From Flavobacterium sp. N502536 (GTDB lineage Bacteria; Bacteroidota; Bacteroidia; Flavobacteriales; Flavobacteriaceae), in assembly GCF_025947345.1 (NCBI RefSeq), contig NZ_CP110011.1:806001-870000 (forward strand): a stretch of DNA of 64,000 nucleotides, in the 5' to 3' direction. The notes below the pieces were generated by a model that ran no database searches, was not told where the DNA came from, and saw nothing but the letters and a program-made list of their open reading frames with translations. Both the position numbers and the translations under genes were made by a program. Position 1 is the first letter of the stretch. Each line of letters opens with the position of its first letter. This document shows, piece by piece, positions 45,279-52,933 of the stretch.

Positions 45279-45839
45279 ATGATTTCAGAAAAATTAAAAA
45301 AAGGACACCTGCTTATTGCCGAGCCTTCTATAATTGGAGATTTATCATTTAATAGATCGGTAATTTTATTAGCAGACCATAACAAAGAAGGATCAATAGG
45401 TTTTATCATTAATAAACCCTTAAAGTATACTATTAATGACTTAATACCTGAAATTGATGCCACTTTCAAGATATATAACGGAGGTCCTGTTGAACAGGAT
45501 AACCTTTATTTTATCCACAATATTCCTGAGCTAATCCCAAATAGTGTTGAGATTTCTAACGGGATTTATTGGGGAGGCGATTTTGAATCCACCAAGGACC
45601 TAATAAACGATGGATCTATCAGTAAAAATAACATTCGTTTTTTCTTAGGATATACGGGTTGGGATGAAAATCAGCTTGAGAATGAAATGCAGGGAAATTC
45701 CTGGATCATCACCGATAATAGTTATAAAAACAAAATTATCGGAAAATCGACCACCCATTTTTGGAAAGAGCAAATCATTGAACTTGGAGGCGACTATGTT
45801 ATTTGGTCAAATGCACCTGAAAATCCATATCTGAATTAA
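45279..45839 (+). CDS. YqgE/AlgH family protein
   Basis: A 186-residue member of the YqgE/AlgH family (UPF0301). The start at 45279 (MISEKLKKGHLLIAEPSIIGD) is the family start; the frame runs further up through the HU terminator and is not coding there. Conserved elements are FNRSVILLADHNKEGSIGFIINKPL, YNGGPVEQDNLYFIH and FFLGYTGWDENQLENEM. The function of the family is unclear; AlgH was tied to alginate regulation in Pseudomonas. Its end overlaps the convergent aminotransferase gene by four bases. Confidence 0.93.
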   Translation: MISEKLKKGHLLIAEPSIIGDLSFNRSVILLADHNKEGSIGFIINKPLKYTINDLIPEIDATFKIYNGGPVEQDNLYFIHNIPELIPNSVEISNGIYWGGDFESTKDLINDGSISKNNIRFFLGYTGWDENQLENEMQGNSWIITDNSYKNKIIGKSTTHFWKEQIIELGGDYVIWSNAPENPYLN

Positions 45840-46675
45840 TTTTCAGAAATGGATTCATTTAGTTTTTGCACTAATAAGTGAGCCAAATTACTAGTAAACT
45901 CTTTTTTTCGATATTTGGTTATCGGCTGTACCCCCATGATTACATTAGTCAGAAATAATTCATCTGCTTTTTGAAGATCAAACGGAGAAATTATCTCCTC
46001 TACAACTTCTATGCCTTCTACTTTTTTAGCCAAAGCTAAAATCTGTTTGCGCATTATTCCATTTAAACAACCTTCAGAAATTGGCGGGGTAATTAGTTTT
46101 TCCCCCACAACCATGAACAAATTCCCTTGTAATACCTCAACAACATTTTTAGTATCATTTAGCAAAACACAGTTGGCCAGGCCATTTTCATGAGCAAAAA
46201 TACTTCCGGTTACATTTATCATCTTATTTGTCGTTTTAATAGACGATAATAATTGTTTGGTCACATAGAAGTCTTTATACAAATCCACTTCGTATTCAGC
46301 TGTATTTAAAGCATATAGAACGCTTTCAAGAGCGGTTGCGTGAATCAAAAAGGAAACTTCATTCGTTTTAGGCAAATAAAATCCGCCTTCCTTTCTAAAA
46401 ACTGTAATTCTGGCTCTGGCAGCTGCCGAAATACCTTTTTGTTGCACCAGACTTAAAAGCTGCTCTTCAAAATACTCCATGGTAAAATTCATTGGAATTT
46501 CCATTCGAACCACACGCATAGAAGCCATTAATCTGAAATAATGATCTTCAAGGAACAAGATTTTATTATTGACAATTTTTACTGTTTCAAAAACACCATC
46601 TCCGTATAAAAACGCACGATTTTGAGTTAATACATTCTCTTCTTCTGCTACTATAGTTCCGTTAAAATTGATCAT
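45836..46675 (-). CDS. Class IV PLP aminotransferase/lyase
   Basis: A 279-residue fold-type IV PLP protein (PF01063). FLYGDGVFETVKI near the N-terminus and the PLP lysine Lys147 in SSIKTTNKM are visible, followed by GNLFMV and the SEGCLNGIMRKQI cofactor-phosphate region. It could be a branched-chain or D-amino-acid aminotransferase or aminodeoxychorismate lyase (PabC-like); the length fits PabC/D-AAT, and I cannot choose. Its start lies directly beyond the terminator of the upstream START-like gene. Confidence 0.85.
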   Translation of the reverse strand: MINFNGTIVAEEENVLTQNRAFLYGDGVFETVKIVNNKILFLEDHYFRLMASMRVVRMEIPMNFTMEYFEEQLLSLVQQKGISAAARARITVFRKEGGFYLPKTNEVSFLIHATALESVLYALNTAEYEVDLYKDFYVTKQLLSSIKTTNKMINVTGSIFAHENGLANCVLLNDTKNVVEVLQGNLFMVVGEKLITPPISEGCLNGIMRKQILALAKKVEGIEVVEEIISPFDLQKADELFLTNVIMGVQPITKYRKKEFTSNLAHLLVQKLNESISEN

Positions 46676-46702
46676 AAAAAAAACCCTGAATTTTGTTCAG
46701 GG
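46676..46702 (-). terminator. Terminator between START-like and aminotransferase genes
   Basis: On the reverse strand CCCTGAA/TTCAGGG with a 5-nt loop is followed by eight T, right before the aminotransferase start codon. A TATATTTG -7-like box (46710-46703) abuts the hairpin. Confidence 0.82.
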
Positions 46703-46730
46703 CAAATATAAGGTATAAAATAGAATTTTA

Positions 46731-47123
46731 CTAAACAGATCCGATAAGATGTTTCAGATCCGAGATCTGATTCTCCCACAATTGTTTAGCTTCTCCTACT
46801 TCTTCTTTTTCAGCAAAATCGACTACCATCAACGACACATCTTTGGTTAATTCATCCACCAGGATATGCAGTTCAAAAAAATATTCAGTGTCTTTACTAC
46901 TCTCATCCACCCATTTGAATTTGACTTTCTCACCTGTTTTTTTGGAAGCCAAACGTGCTTTCTCCTGCGAATCATTCCAAATAAAGGTAAAGAATTCTCC
47001 TCTTGAGTTTACATTGTCGGCGAACCATTCAGATAAACCAGATGGTGTTGATATATATTGATACAATAATTGTGGCGAAGAATTGATCGGAAACTCGATT
47101 TCGTAACGTATTTTTGGATCCAT
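46731..47123 (-). CDS. START-like domain protein
   Basis: A 130-residue single-domain protein of the START-like/AHSA1-related helix-grip fold found in Bacteroidota. IRYEIEFPINSSPQLLYQYISTPSGLSEWFADNV is the classic N-terminal portion, and VVDFAEKEEVGEAKQLWENQISDLKHLIG forms the long C-terminal helix closing the pocket. It probably binds a hydrophobic ligand or acts as a co-chaperone; unknown. A terminator follows it. Confidence 0.87.
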   Translation of the reverse strand: MDPKIRYEIEFPINSSPQLLYQYISTPSGLSEWFADNVNSRGEFFTFIWNDSQEKARLASKKTGEKVKFKWVDESSKDTEYFFELHILVDELTKDVSLMVVDFAEKEEVGEAKQLWENQISDLKHLIGSV

Positions 47124-47211
47124 GTGCTACTTTTAATTTTTTTGGAAATATAAGAATATATGTCCGAAAACAATGCATTTTTAAAAATATTTTTTTTTCT
47201 TCAATTTATGC

Positions 47212-47241
47212 TTGTATGCTTTAATATTATTTCTATCTTTG
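47212..47241 (+). promoter_or_regulatory. Promoter of the tRNA gene
   Basis: TTG (47212-47214), 19-bp spacer, TATCTTTG (47234-47241): a strong Bacteroidota promoter. It predicts a 5' leader of about 30 nt before the mature tRNA. Confidence 0.78.
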
Positions 47242-47278
47242 CACCCGCAATGAGGAACTCGGTTCTACTTGCAGTCTT

Positions 47279-47352
47279 GGCGAGGTAGCTCAGTTGGTTA
47301 GAGCGCAGGATTCATAACCCTGAGGTCACGGGTTCAACTCCCGTCCTCGCTA
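47279..47352 (+). tRNA. tRNA-Met (anticodon CAT)
   Basis: A complete 74-nt cloverleaf. Acceptor GGCGAGG pairs with CCTCGCT (one G-T at the end), D-stem GCTC/GAGC, anticodon stem CAGGA/CCCTG with anticodon CAT at 47313-47315, variable AGGTC, T-stem ACGGG/CCCGT with TTCAACT loop, discriminator A. The CCA end is not encoded. It is elongator Met, although an Ile2 tRNA (lysidine-modified CAT) cannot be fully excluded. It is not initiator, since the anticodon stem lacks the three G-C pairs. Confidence 0.92.
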
Positions 47353-47360
47353 CAAAAAAC

Positions 47361-47394
47361 AAAACCCTAATCATCAATTGATTAGGGTTTTTTA
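47361..47394 (+). terminator. Terminator after tRNA-Met
   Basis: Perfect 12-bp stem AAACCCTAATCA/TGATTAGGGTTT with a TCAAT loop and a T run, immediately after the tRNA. Confidence 0.92.
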
Positions 47395-47467
47395 TTTAAA
47401 GTTATCACTTCTAAAGCAACGAATTAGAGTGAGAAATTTTAGAAAAAACACCTACAATTCGAACAAT

Positions 47468-47725
47468 ATGGATATAGTTAAATTTAAAATCACATCAAAA
47501 ACGATAAAAGTAGAAGTACGCAATTCGAATAATTATGTTTTTAATTTTAATACTGCTTTAGAAATTGAAAAAGAAGACAGAGAGGTTTTATTACGACTTT
47601 ATAATGCATTAGACCTTCTTTTTAAAAAAGAAACTTCTCCTGAAGTAAAAAACTATATTTCACCCAATCAAACCAATATACTGGATCAGATTTCGGCTGC
47701 TGATAATTTAGAGCAGGAAGAATAA
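47468..47725 (+). CDS. Hypothetical small protein
   Basis: An 85-residue protein that I do not recognise. The start at 47468 (MDIVKFKITSKTIKVEVRNSN) is preferred since the 30 codons upstream read through the tRNA terminator. It has an N-terminal beta-hairpin (FKITSKTIKVEV, NYVFNFNTALEIE), then a helix (EKEDREVLLRLYNALDLLFKK) and an acidic tail. No membrane segment. A clear terminator follows at 47768. Confidence 0.65.
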   Translation: MDIVKFKITSKTIKVEVRNSNNYVFNFNTALEIEKEDREVLLRLYNALDLLFKKETSPEVKNYISPNQTNILDQISAADNLEQEE

Positions 47726-48228
47726 ACCATCGCCCGTTTATGGTTTACGATTAAAATTTATTTTCTAAAAAGAGGAAGTCTCAAAAGTGAGGTTTCCTCT
47801 TTTCTATTTTCTTTAGATCCCTACAGAATGTTTTAGATCTATAGAAATCTTCTTACTACAACTGATTTTACAATTAGCACTCCCTTCTGACTTCAGTATC
47901 CGAAACGATTAAAAAAACCGCGAAAAGACAAGAGCAAATCGATGCACTATAAAACTTTTCATAGAGAAGTACTTACTTTTAAAAAAAGCGGCACAAAATA
48001 TGGTAAGTGTTTTCATGCTCAGGCTTTCACCTCGCAACACAAAGCAAAATCAGGTATTTCTACTTAGTGTATTAATGTATTAAAAAACGAATTTTGCTGC
48101 CAAGTACGTGAAACCGTAAGTTATTCTCTGAAAACTAATCTATTTTAGCAAAATAAAAAGAATAAAAATCACAAAAAGAAAACTATAACACACTAACCAT
48201 AAAATTAAAATCATTAAAAAAACGAACC
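47726..48228. other. Intergenic region without a convincing gene
   Basis: A 500-bp stretch. Its first part is a terminator hairpin. The remainder is AT-rich and contains only one 41-codon frame (47942-48067) with no family resemblance and no promoter-like signal. I see no RNA structure. Confidence 0.55.
47768..47803 (+). terminator. Terminator of small hypothetical gene
   Basis: Stem AAAAGAGGAA/TTCCTCTTTT with an inner CTCA/TGAG stem, about 40 bp after the stop codon; a T-rich stretch follows. Confidence 0.82.
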
Positions 48229-48681
48229 ATGGAAAAACTTTGGTGTTGGCGTTGTAAAATGGAAGTTCCTATGTTACACACAGAAGAATACCGAATTGCA
48301 ACCAAACTCTATCGTGATGGCTTTGAACAAGGAAAATGTAATATGACCAGGACAGAGCGATTCAGTGAACTTCTTGATTATTATAAGCAATTAACCGGAT
48401 TTAAAGAAACCGATCCTAATGCTATTATGCACCACCGAATTGATCTTTATGGCCCGCCTTGTGAAAGTTGTACTAAACCTTACCGAACGCCACATGCAAC
48501 ATTTTGTGCTGCGTGCGGACATAAAAGAGTAGCTGTCGCAACCAACTACAATCACCCTTCTCCTTCTCCTTCCATAATAGAAGAACAAAAATGGTGGCAA
48601 AAACTGTTGGTTCCAATTAAAGTAAATCACCCTGCGCCCGCTCTTTACTCTTTAATCACAAAACTTCACTTAAATCCATAG
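48229..48681 (+). CDS. Zinc-ribbon-containing hypothetical protein
   Basis: A 150-residue cytoplasmic protein with three Cys pairs: CWRC near the N-terminus (residues 6-9), CESC and CAAC in the middle (PPCESCTKPYRT and FCAACGH). The last two look like one treble-clef or zinc-ribbon unit, the first may complete a second zinc site. A helical segment (about 20-60, EEYRIATKLYRDGF, RFSELLDYYKQLTG) lies between. I recall similar CWRCK...PML proteins in many bacteria without a function. It has its own terminator. Confidence 0.68.
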   Translation: MEKLWCWRCKMEVPMLHTEEYRIATKLYRDGFEQGKCNMTRTERFSELLDYYKQLTGFKETDPNAIMHHRIDLYGPPCESCTKPYRTPHATFCAACGHKRVAVATNYNHPSPSPSIIEEQKWWQKLLVPIKVNHPAPALYSLITKLHLNP

Positions 48682-48706
48682 AAGGCAAAAGAATGAAACT
48701 CAATCT

Positions 48707-48743
48707 TAAAATCCATTTTTAATGTACTAAAAGTGGATTTTTT
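48707..48743 (+). terminator. Terminator of zinc-ribbon gene
   Basis: Stem AAAATCCATTTTTA/TAAAAGTGGATTTT (with G-T pairs) followed by a T run, 25 bp after the stop. Confidence 0.75.
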
Positions 48744-48893
48744 ATTTCCGGAATCTACGTTTCTTTCTTTAATGTCAAAAATGCGTTAAAATACCTTTCC
48801 GACGGTAATTTTTCGACAATTAAAAATACTTTTGTGAAAACGAAAACAAGGGGATCTTTTCATCACAGATCAGTAACCGGAAAACACAATGGT

Positions 48894-49457
48894 ATGGATT
48901 ACGAAAAATTCATCTTCTGCCTTGAAGGTGTTCCTGACGTAGAGAACAGCACTGTTACCCAGGTGGTAAAAAACCTGGAAGAGATAGCTATTGATCAGGG
49001 GATTGCCAGCATTTACAAAACCTGTGACACGATTGAAAGCTTAGAAGAAAGTTTAAATGTGTTACTTTATGAAGATCATAATTTTAAGGATTACGAGATT
49101 ATCTACTTAGTAATGCCGGGCGAACCTAATAACATCTGCCTTCATGATTACTATTACAGTCTGGAAGAAATTGCAGAGCTGTTTGAAGGAAAAATGAAAG
49201 GAAAGATTATTCATTTTGCCAATTTAAAAGTACTTGATCTAAACGACGACGAAGCACAATACTTTTTAGACATTACCGGTGCACGCGCTATTTCGGGCTA
49301 CGGCTCTACCTACAACAAAATAGCCAGCTGCAGTACAATCGACAAAGCTTTTTTTAGTTTGTATCAGGAAAATGACGATCTCACAGAAGTCGTAGAAGAG
49401 CTCTATCAAAAACACTATGCCCTGTGCAAATTACTCGATTTTAGACTGTATTATTAA
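48894..49457 (+). CDS. DUF6642 protein, CHAT-like with altered catalytic positions
   Basis: A 187-residue protein of the DUF6642 type. FIFCLEGVPD, IIYLVMPGEPNNICLHDYYYSLEEIAELFEG, KGKIIHFANLKVLDL and FLDITGARAISGYG line up, from memory, with caspase/CHAT-like proteins in which the equivalents are a His (…HG…) and a Cys (HFxSCxxL). Here these positions are Pro and Leu, so no protease activity is expected. I start it at ATG 48894. A GTG at 48834 would add 20 codons but overlaps a TACTTTTG -7-like box (48827-48834). The next gene, an AraC regulator, begins on the adjacent base. Confidence 0.7.
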   Translation: MDYEKFIFCLEGVPDVENSTVTQVVKNLEEIAIDQGIASIYKTCDTIESLEESLNVLLYEDHNFKDYEIIYLVMPGEPNNICLHDYYYSLEEIAELFEGKMKGKIIHFANLKVLDLNDDEAQYFLDITGARAISGYGSTYNKIASCSTIDKAFFSLYQENDDLTEVVEELYQKHYALCKLLDFRLYY

Positions 49458-50381
49458 ATGATGAAAAACAAGACAGCCGGAACGATAAAAACATACGGTG
49501 CAAAAGGATTTCGGGAAAAGTTTCTGGGACCGGAAAATCCAATACAACTGTTGTTCAGATCGAATTCTGATCATTTTTTTTGTTTAAAAACAGAAGAAAT
49601 GATGCAGCTTCGTTATGCCGTCCCTCCATCAAAACACAGCTGTCATACTATAATTTTTGTAACCTCGGGAGTTCATTTTGTAAAAATTGGTTTCGAAGAA
49701 TACCAAACCAATCCCAATGAAATGATCATCGTTCCTGCCGGGCAGATTTTTTCTATCGAGCACATTAACACCAAACACGTTGGTTTTATTTGTCAGTTTC
49801 ATCCGGATGTTTTAATCGGGAAGTACGGCAACAGCGAAATGTTAAACGATTTTGATTTTCTTAAAATTGGAGGCAATCCTAAAATCATGGTCTCTGAAGA
49901 CAACTTTCATTTCATAATCAATCTCTTTAATCGCTTACAGGCAGCCTATCTTGAATCGGAAACCAACAATTCTGATATTGTTCAGGCTTATTTAATGGCT
50001 TTGTTTTTTGAAATGAATAAAACTGCTCCCAAAACCTCGAAAAACAGTACTGCCGCAGCTGTTATTGCTGCAAAGTTCAAAAAACTCATTTACGCGAACA
50101 TCAAAACGCAGCATCAGGTTAATCATTATGCTTCTTTGCTTAATATTACACCCAACCATTTGAACAAATCGGTCAAATCGGCAACGGGTAAGTCCGCAGC
50201 CAAATGGATTGATGAGACCATTATAACCGAAGCCAAATACCTGCTATACCAAACTACTTTTTCGGTAAGTGAAATTGCAATGCAGGTAGGACATGAGGAT
50301 CATTCTTACTTTAGCCGTTTCTTCAAAAAACAGGAAGGAATCACTCCCATTCAATATCGAAAATTGATTGATAAGTCCTAA
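49458..50381 (+). CDS. AraC-family transcriptional regulator
   Basis: A 307-residue regulator. The N-terminal cupin-like sensor domain (about 35-140; TIIFVTSGVHFVKIGFEEYQTNPNEMIIVPAGQ) is followed by a C-terminal AraC double HTH (about 205-305), with YASLLNITPNHLNKSVKSATGKS as the first and FSVSEIAMQVGHEDHSYFSRFFKKQEGITP as the second recognition unit. The first codon follows the DUF6642 stop with no gap (two ATGs in tandem), so the two proteins are co-expressed. Ligand and targets are unknown. Confidence 0.88.
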   Translation: MMKNKTAGTIKTYGAKGFREKFLGPENPIQLLFRSNSDHFFCLKTEEMMQLRYAVPPSKHSCHTIIFVTSGVHFVKIGFEEYQTNPNEMIIVPAGQIFSIEHINTKHVGFICQFHPDVLIGKYGNSEMLNDFDFLKIGGNPKIMVSEDNFHFIINLFNRLQAAYLESETNNSDIVQAYLMALFFEMNKTAPKTSKNSTAAAVIAAKFKKLIYANIKTQHQVNHYASLLNITPNHLNKSVKSATGKSAAKWIDETIITEAKYLLYQTTFSVSEIAMQVGHEDHSYFSRFFKKQEGITPIQYRKLIDKS

Positions 50382-50452
50382 TTATTGCCTTTTGCATCCT
50401 ATAAAAGAGAGAAGGATTTATTGAAATTTGCTCCGTAAAAAAAAGCAAATTT

Positions 50453-50653
50453 ATGATCTATGTTTTCAAAACTTCAATTGATACAAAATCAAAGCTGGAA
50501 TTCGCAAATGCCTTACTTGACGAATTGCTGCCCAATGCGATATGGAATTTTGACCTGGAGGACTGCGATAATATTTTAAGAATCGACAGTGAAACAGAAA
50601 TAACAGAAAGGATTCTTAAGAACGAGATTTTCGACTGTATCGAATTAGAATAA
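50453..50653 (+). CDS. Small HMA-like-fold protein without metal cysteines
   Basis: A 66-residue protein. The pattern strand-helix-strand-strand-helix-strand (MIYVFKTSIDTKSKLEFANALLDELL, AIWNFDLEDCDNILRIDSE, ITERILKNEIFDCIELE) is that of an HMA/ACT-like ferredoxin fold. The CxxC metal-binding loop is absent. Similar proteins are widespread in Bacteroidota; function unknown. It is followed after 45 bp by the pentapeptide-repeat gene. Confidence 0.68.
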   Translation: MIYVFKTSIDTKSKLEFANALLDELLPNAIWNFDLEDCDNILRIDSETEITERILKNEIFDCIELE

Positions 50654-50697
50654 AATCACACTTCCCCAACCCTTTTCTTCACCCTCAATTTATTAGT

Positions 50698-51270
50698 ATG
50701 GAAACCGCTTTGCATCAAAACAAAACCTTTGACACTATTGATTATTCTGATCAGAAACTATCGGATAACGAATTTGTAAACTGCGATTTTATCAATTGCA
50801 ACTTTTCCAAAAGCGATTTCACTTCAATTGATTTTTCAGATTGCACTTTTAAAAACTGTAATCTTTCACTCGCGGTCCTTAAAAATACAGGTCTTAAAAA
50901 CATCAAATTTATTGGCTGCAAATTAATGGGTCTCGATTTTAGTGCCTGCAACAGTTTTTTATTCTCGATGTCTTTTCAGGACTGTCTCCTTGATTATTCC
51001 ACTTTTATCTACAAAAAACTAAAGAAAACCAGTTTCGTCGACTGCTCTTTAAAAGATTCTGATTTTTCAAATACTGATTTGTCGCATGCCGTTTTTAAAA
51101 ACTGTGATCTTGCCAATGCCACTTTTGTGGAATGCCTTTTGGAAAAAACCGATTTTAGAACGTCACGAAATTATGCTTTTGACCCCTCAGAAAATAAAAT
51201 CAAAAAAACTAAAGTATCTCACGCCGCACTTGCCGGTTTGTTAGAAAAGTTTGATCTGGATATTGAATAA
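50698..51270 (+). CDS. Pentapeptide-repeat protein
   Basis: A 190-residue protein built almost entirely of A(D/N)LxX-type pentapeptide repeats (FVNCDFINCNFSKSDF, FKNCNLSLAV, FVDCSLKDSDFSNTDLSHAVF), predicted to form a right-handed quadrilateral beta-helix. Its length and the short interruption near FIYKKLKK recall McbG/Qnr-type proteins that mimic DNA and protect gyrase. Resemblance in repeat type alone does not prove fluoroquinolone protection. The terminator at 51291 follows. Confidence 0.82.
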   Translation: METALHQNKTFDTIDYSDQKLSDNEFVNCDFINCNFSKSDFTSIDFSDCTFKNCNLSLAVLKNTGLKNIKFIGCKLMGLDFSACNSFLFSMSFQDCLLDYSTFIYKKLKKTSFVDCSLKDSDFSNTDLSHAVFKNCDLANATFVECLLEKTDFRTSRNYAFDPSENKIKKTKVSHAALAGLLEKFDLDIE

Positions 51271-51290
51271 TTTTCCTCATTGCCTTAAAC

Positions 51291-51325
51291 AAAAAAGGGA
51301 CGTCAAATCAATGACATCCCTTTTT
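51291..51325. terminator. Bidirectional terminator between convergent genes
   Basis: Stem AAAAAGGGACGTCA/TGACATCCCTTTTT (one mismatch) with A and T runs on either side lies between the pentapeptide-repeat gene and the PUL lipoprotein gene. Confidence 0.88.
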
Positions 51326-51345
51326 ATAAACAACCTTTGAACTAA

Positions 51346-52899
51346 CTATGGCCTCCATTGCGGATCTCCAATTTTTTTATCAATTAGAACTTGATTTTTA
51401 ATGGTAAAATTTCCTGCTGCGCTGTTTACAAACTGAGGATCTAAAGTCCCGTAAGTTCCCGAAGCATCATATTTCACTGCCGCTATACCAGCCGTATGCA
51501 GTGCAGTCGAATTAAAATAATTATTATTTAAGAATGTTGGCGCTGTAGTTGAAGCCTGATTGGTATACATTGCCAATGGTGTATCAAAAAGTGTGTTGCG
51601 AATTGTGGAAGCATTACTAGCAAAACGCACATACAAAATTCGATTCGAAGCGGTCATCGCTTTATTTGAAATAGTACAGGCATCTACCAAAACAGTAGTT
51701 GTTAAACCTGTTCCCGTAATATTCAGCGCGTTATCGATACGAATGAAATCCCTGCCTGTAGCACAATTATTAAAAGTACTGTTTCTAAGGATAAGCGATG
51801 CCAGATGCGAGGTTCTAAAATCGATACAATCCCCCTGAACAGTCAGAATATTGGTGACCACAGTATTTTCAACTGTTACCGATGCAATTTTAGTAATACC
51901 GGTCGCTGTTTGCGTTATAAATGATTTTACAAAATCATGAACATTACAGCCACTAATCAAAAGCGCCCCGTAAGCCGTACTTACGTCATTGTATTTCACC
52001 GCGTCACTTTGGATTTTATCTCCGTTAATATCTAAATCGATTAAACTTACCTTTGTAGCTCCCGCATTCAACGTAAATTTATTATGAAGCAATGGTTTAT
52101 TATCCGCTCTCAAACCTCTGATTGTAATTGGTTTGTTCAGGATAATTTCACCAGTATAAACATTGTATTCCCCAGGCATCAATACCAATACAGCATCGGG
52201 ATTTGCCGCTGCAATTTTCGCATTCAAATCGTCTGTAGGTTTCACTAAAATTCCGGTTCCAATATCAATTCCGGTGGTAAAAGTAACCACTCCTCTCTTT
52301 TTAGTTCCGTTAAATAACGTGACCGTATAAGCTGTTTCCCCTGTTAATCCAGTAACTGTTGCCACACCGGCCGTTTTTTCGGCAGCTGTAATGGTGTGTG
52401 CAATTCCGCCAGGCGCTGCGGTAATTTGAGTTACTGAGCTGTTCGGTGTCCATCTTAGCGTTACCTGCGTTGCTTCAATATCGGCAGACTGTACAGGGAA
52501 GAAGATTTGCTCGGACAATGTTGCTGCTGTTGTTACCGACCATTTCGAATCAGCAAGTCCGGCTGAACTGACTGCCTTTACCCGTATCGAATAAACTGTT
52601 TCTCCTTCCAATGCTACTTTTACCGGAAGTTCTTTAGCCGTCACATTAACCGTTTTGTAAATCGTTTTAAAGTCGGGATCATCCGCACTGAATTCTACAG
52701 TATAATGATCCACATCCTCTTTGGCCGTCCAGTTTAGTTCGACCGTGGTTTGATTTTTAACCGCTGCTTTAAGTTCGATTGGAGAAAATAGGCTGTTGGC
52801 TCCTATATCTTGCAACACTGCTTCATTGTAACTTTCGCAACCGGCAACTACCACTAAAAATACAGCCAGCAACCCTTTAAATATATCTTTTGCGTTCAT
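51346..52899 (-). CDS. PUL surface lipoprotein, FN3 and DUF4957/DUF5123 type
   Basis: A 517-residue lipoprotein (Cys21 in VVVAGC). Two fibronectin-III-like modules occupy about 37-220 (PIELKAAVKNQTTVELNWTA; QVTLRWTPNSSVTQI). From about residue 230 a parallel beta-helix follows (AVLVLMPGEYNVYTGEIILNKPITIRGLR; NLTRNSTFNN-like rungs), matching DUF4957/DUF5123. This architecture is a surface glycan-binding protein found with susCD, notably in pectin-related loci. It is the third gene of the unit, 34 bp after the SusD gene. Confidence 0.83.
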   Translation of the reverse strand: MNAKDIFKGLLAVFLVVVAGCESYNEAVLQDIGANSLFSPIELKAAVKNQTTVELNWTAKEDVDHYTVEFSADDPDFKTIYKTVNVTAKELPVKVALEGETVYSIRVKAVSSAGLADSKWSVTTAATLSEQIFFPVQSADIEATQVTLRWTPNSSVTQITAAPGGIAHTITAAEKTAGVATVTGLTGETAYTVTLFNGTKKRGVVTFTTGIDIGTGILVKPTDDLNAKIAAANPDAVLVLMPGEYNVYTGEIILNKPITIRGLRADNKPLLHNKFTLNAGATKVSLIDLDINGDKIQSDAVKYNDVSTAYGALLISGCNVHDFVKSFITQTATGITKIASVTVENTVVTNILTVQGDCIDFRTSHLASLILRNSTFNNCATGRDFIRIDNALNITGTGLTTTVLVDACTISNKAMTASNRILYVRFASNASTIRNTLFDTPLAMYTNQASTTAPTFLNNNYFNSTALHTAGIAAVKYDASGTYGTLDPQFVNSAAGNFTIKNQVLIDKKIGDPQWRP

Positions 52900-52933
52900 A
52901 ATTCTACAACTATAGTTTGTTTGTTAATTGTTT

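Noticed and set aside
47942..48067. Possible 41-residue ORF (MHYKTFHREVLTFKK)
   Set aside because: It has no promoter-like signal or homology that I can name and is too short to trust.
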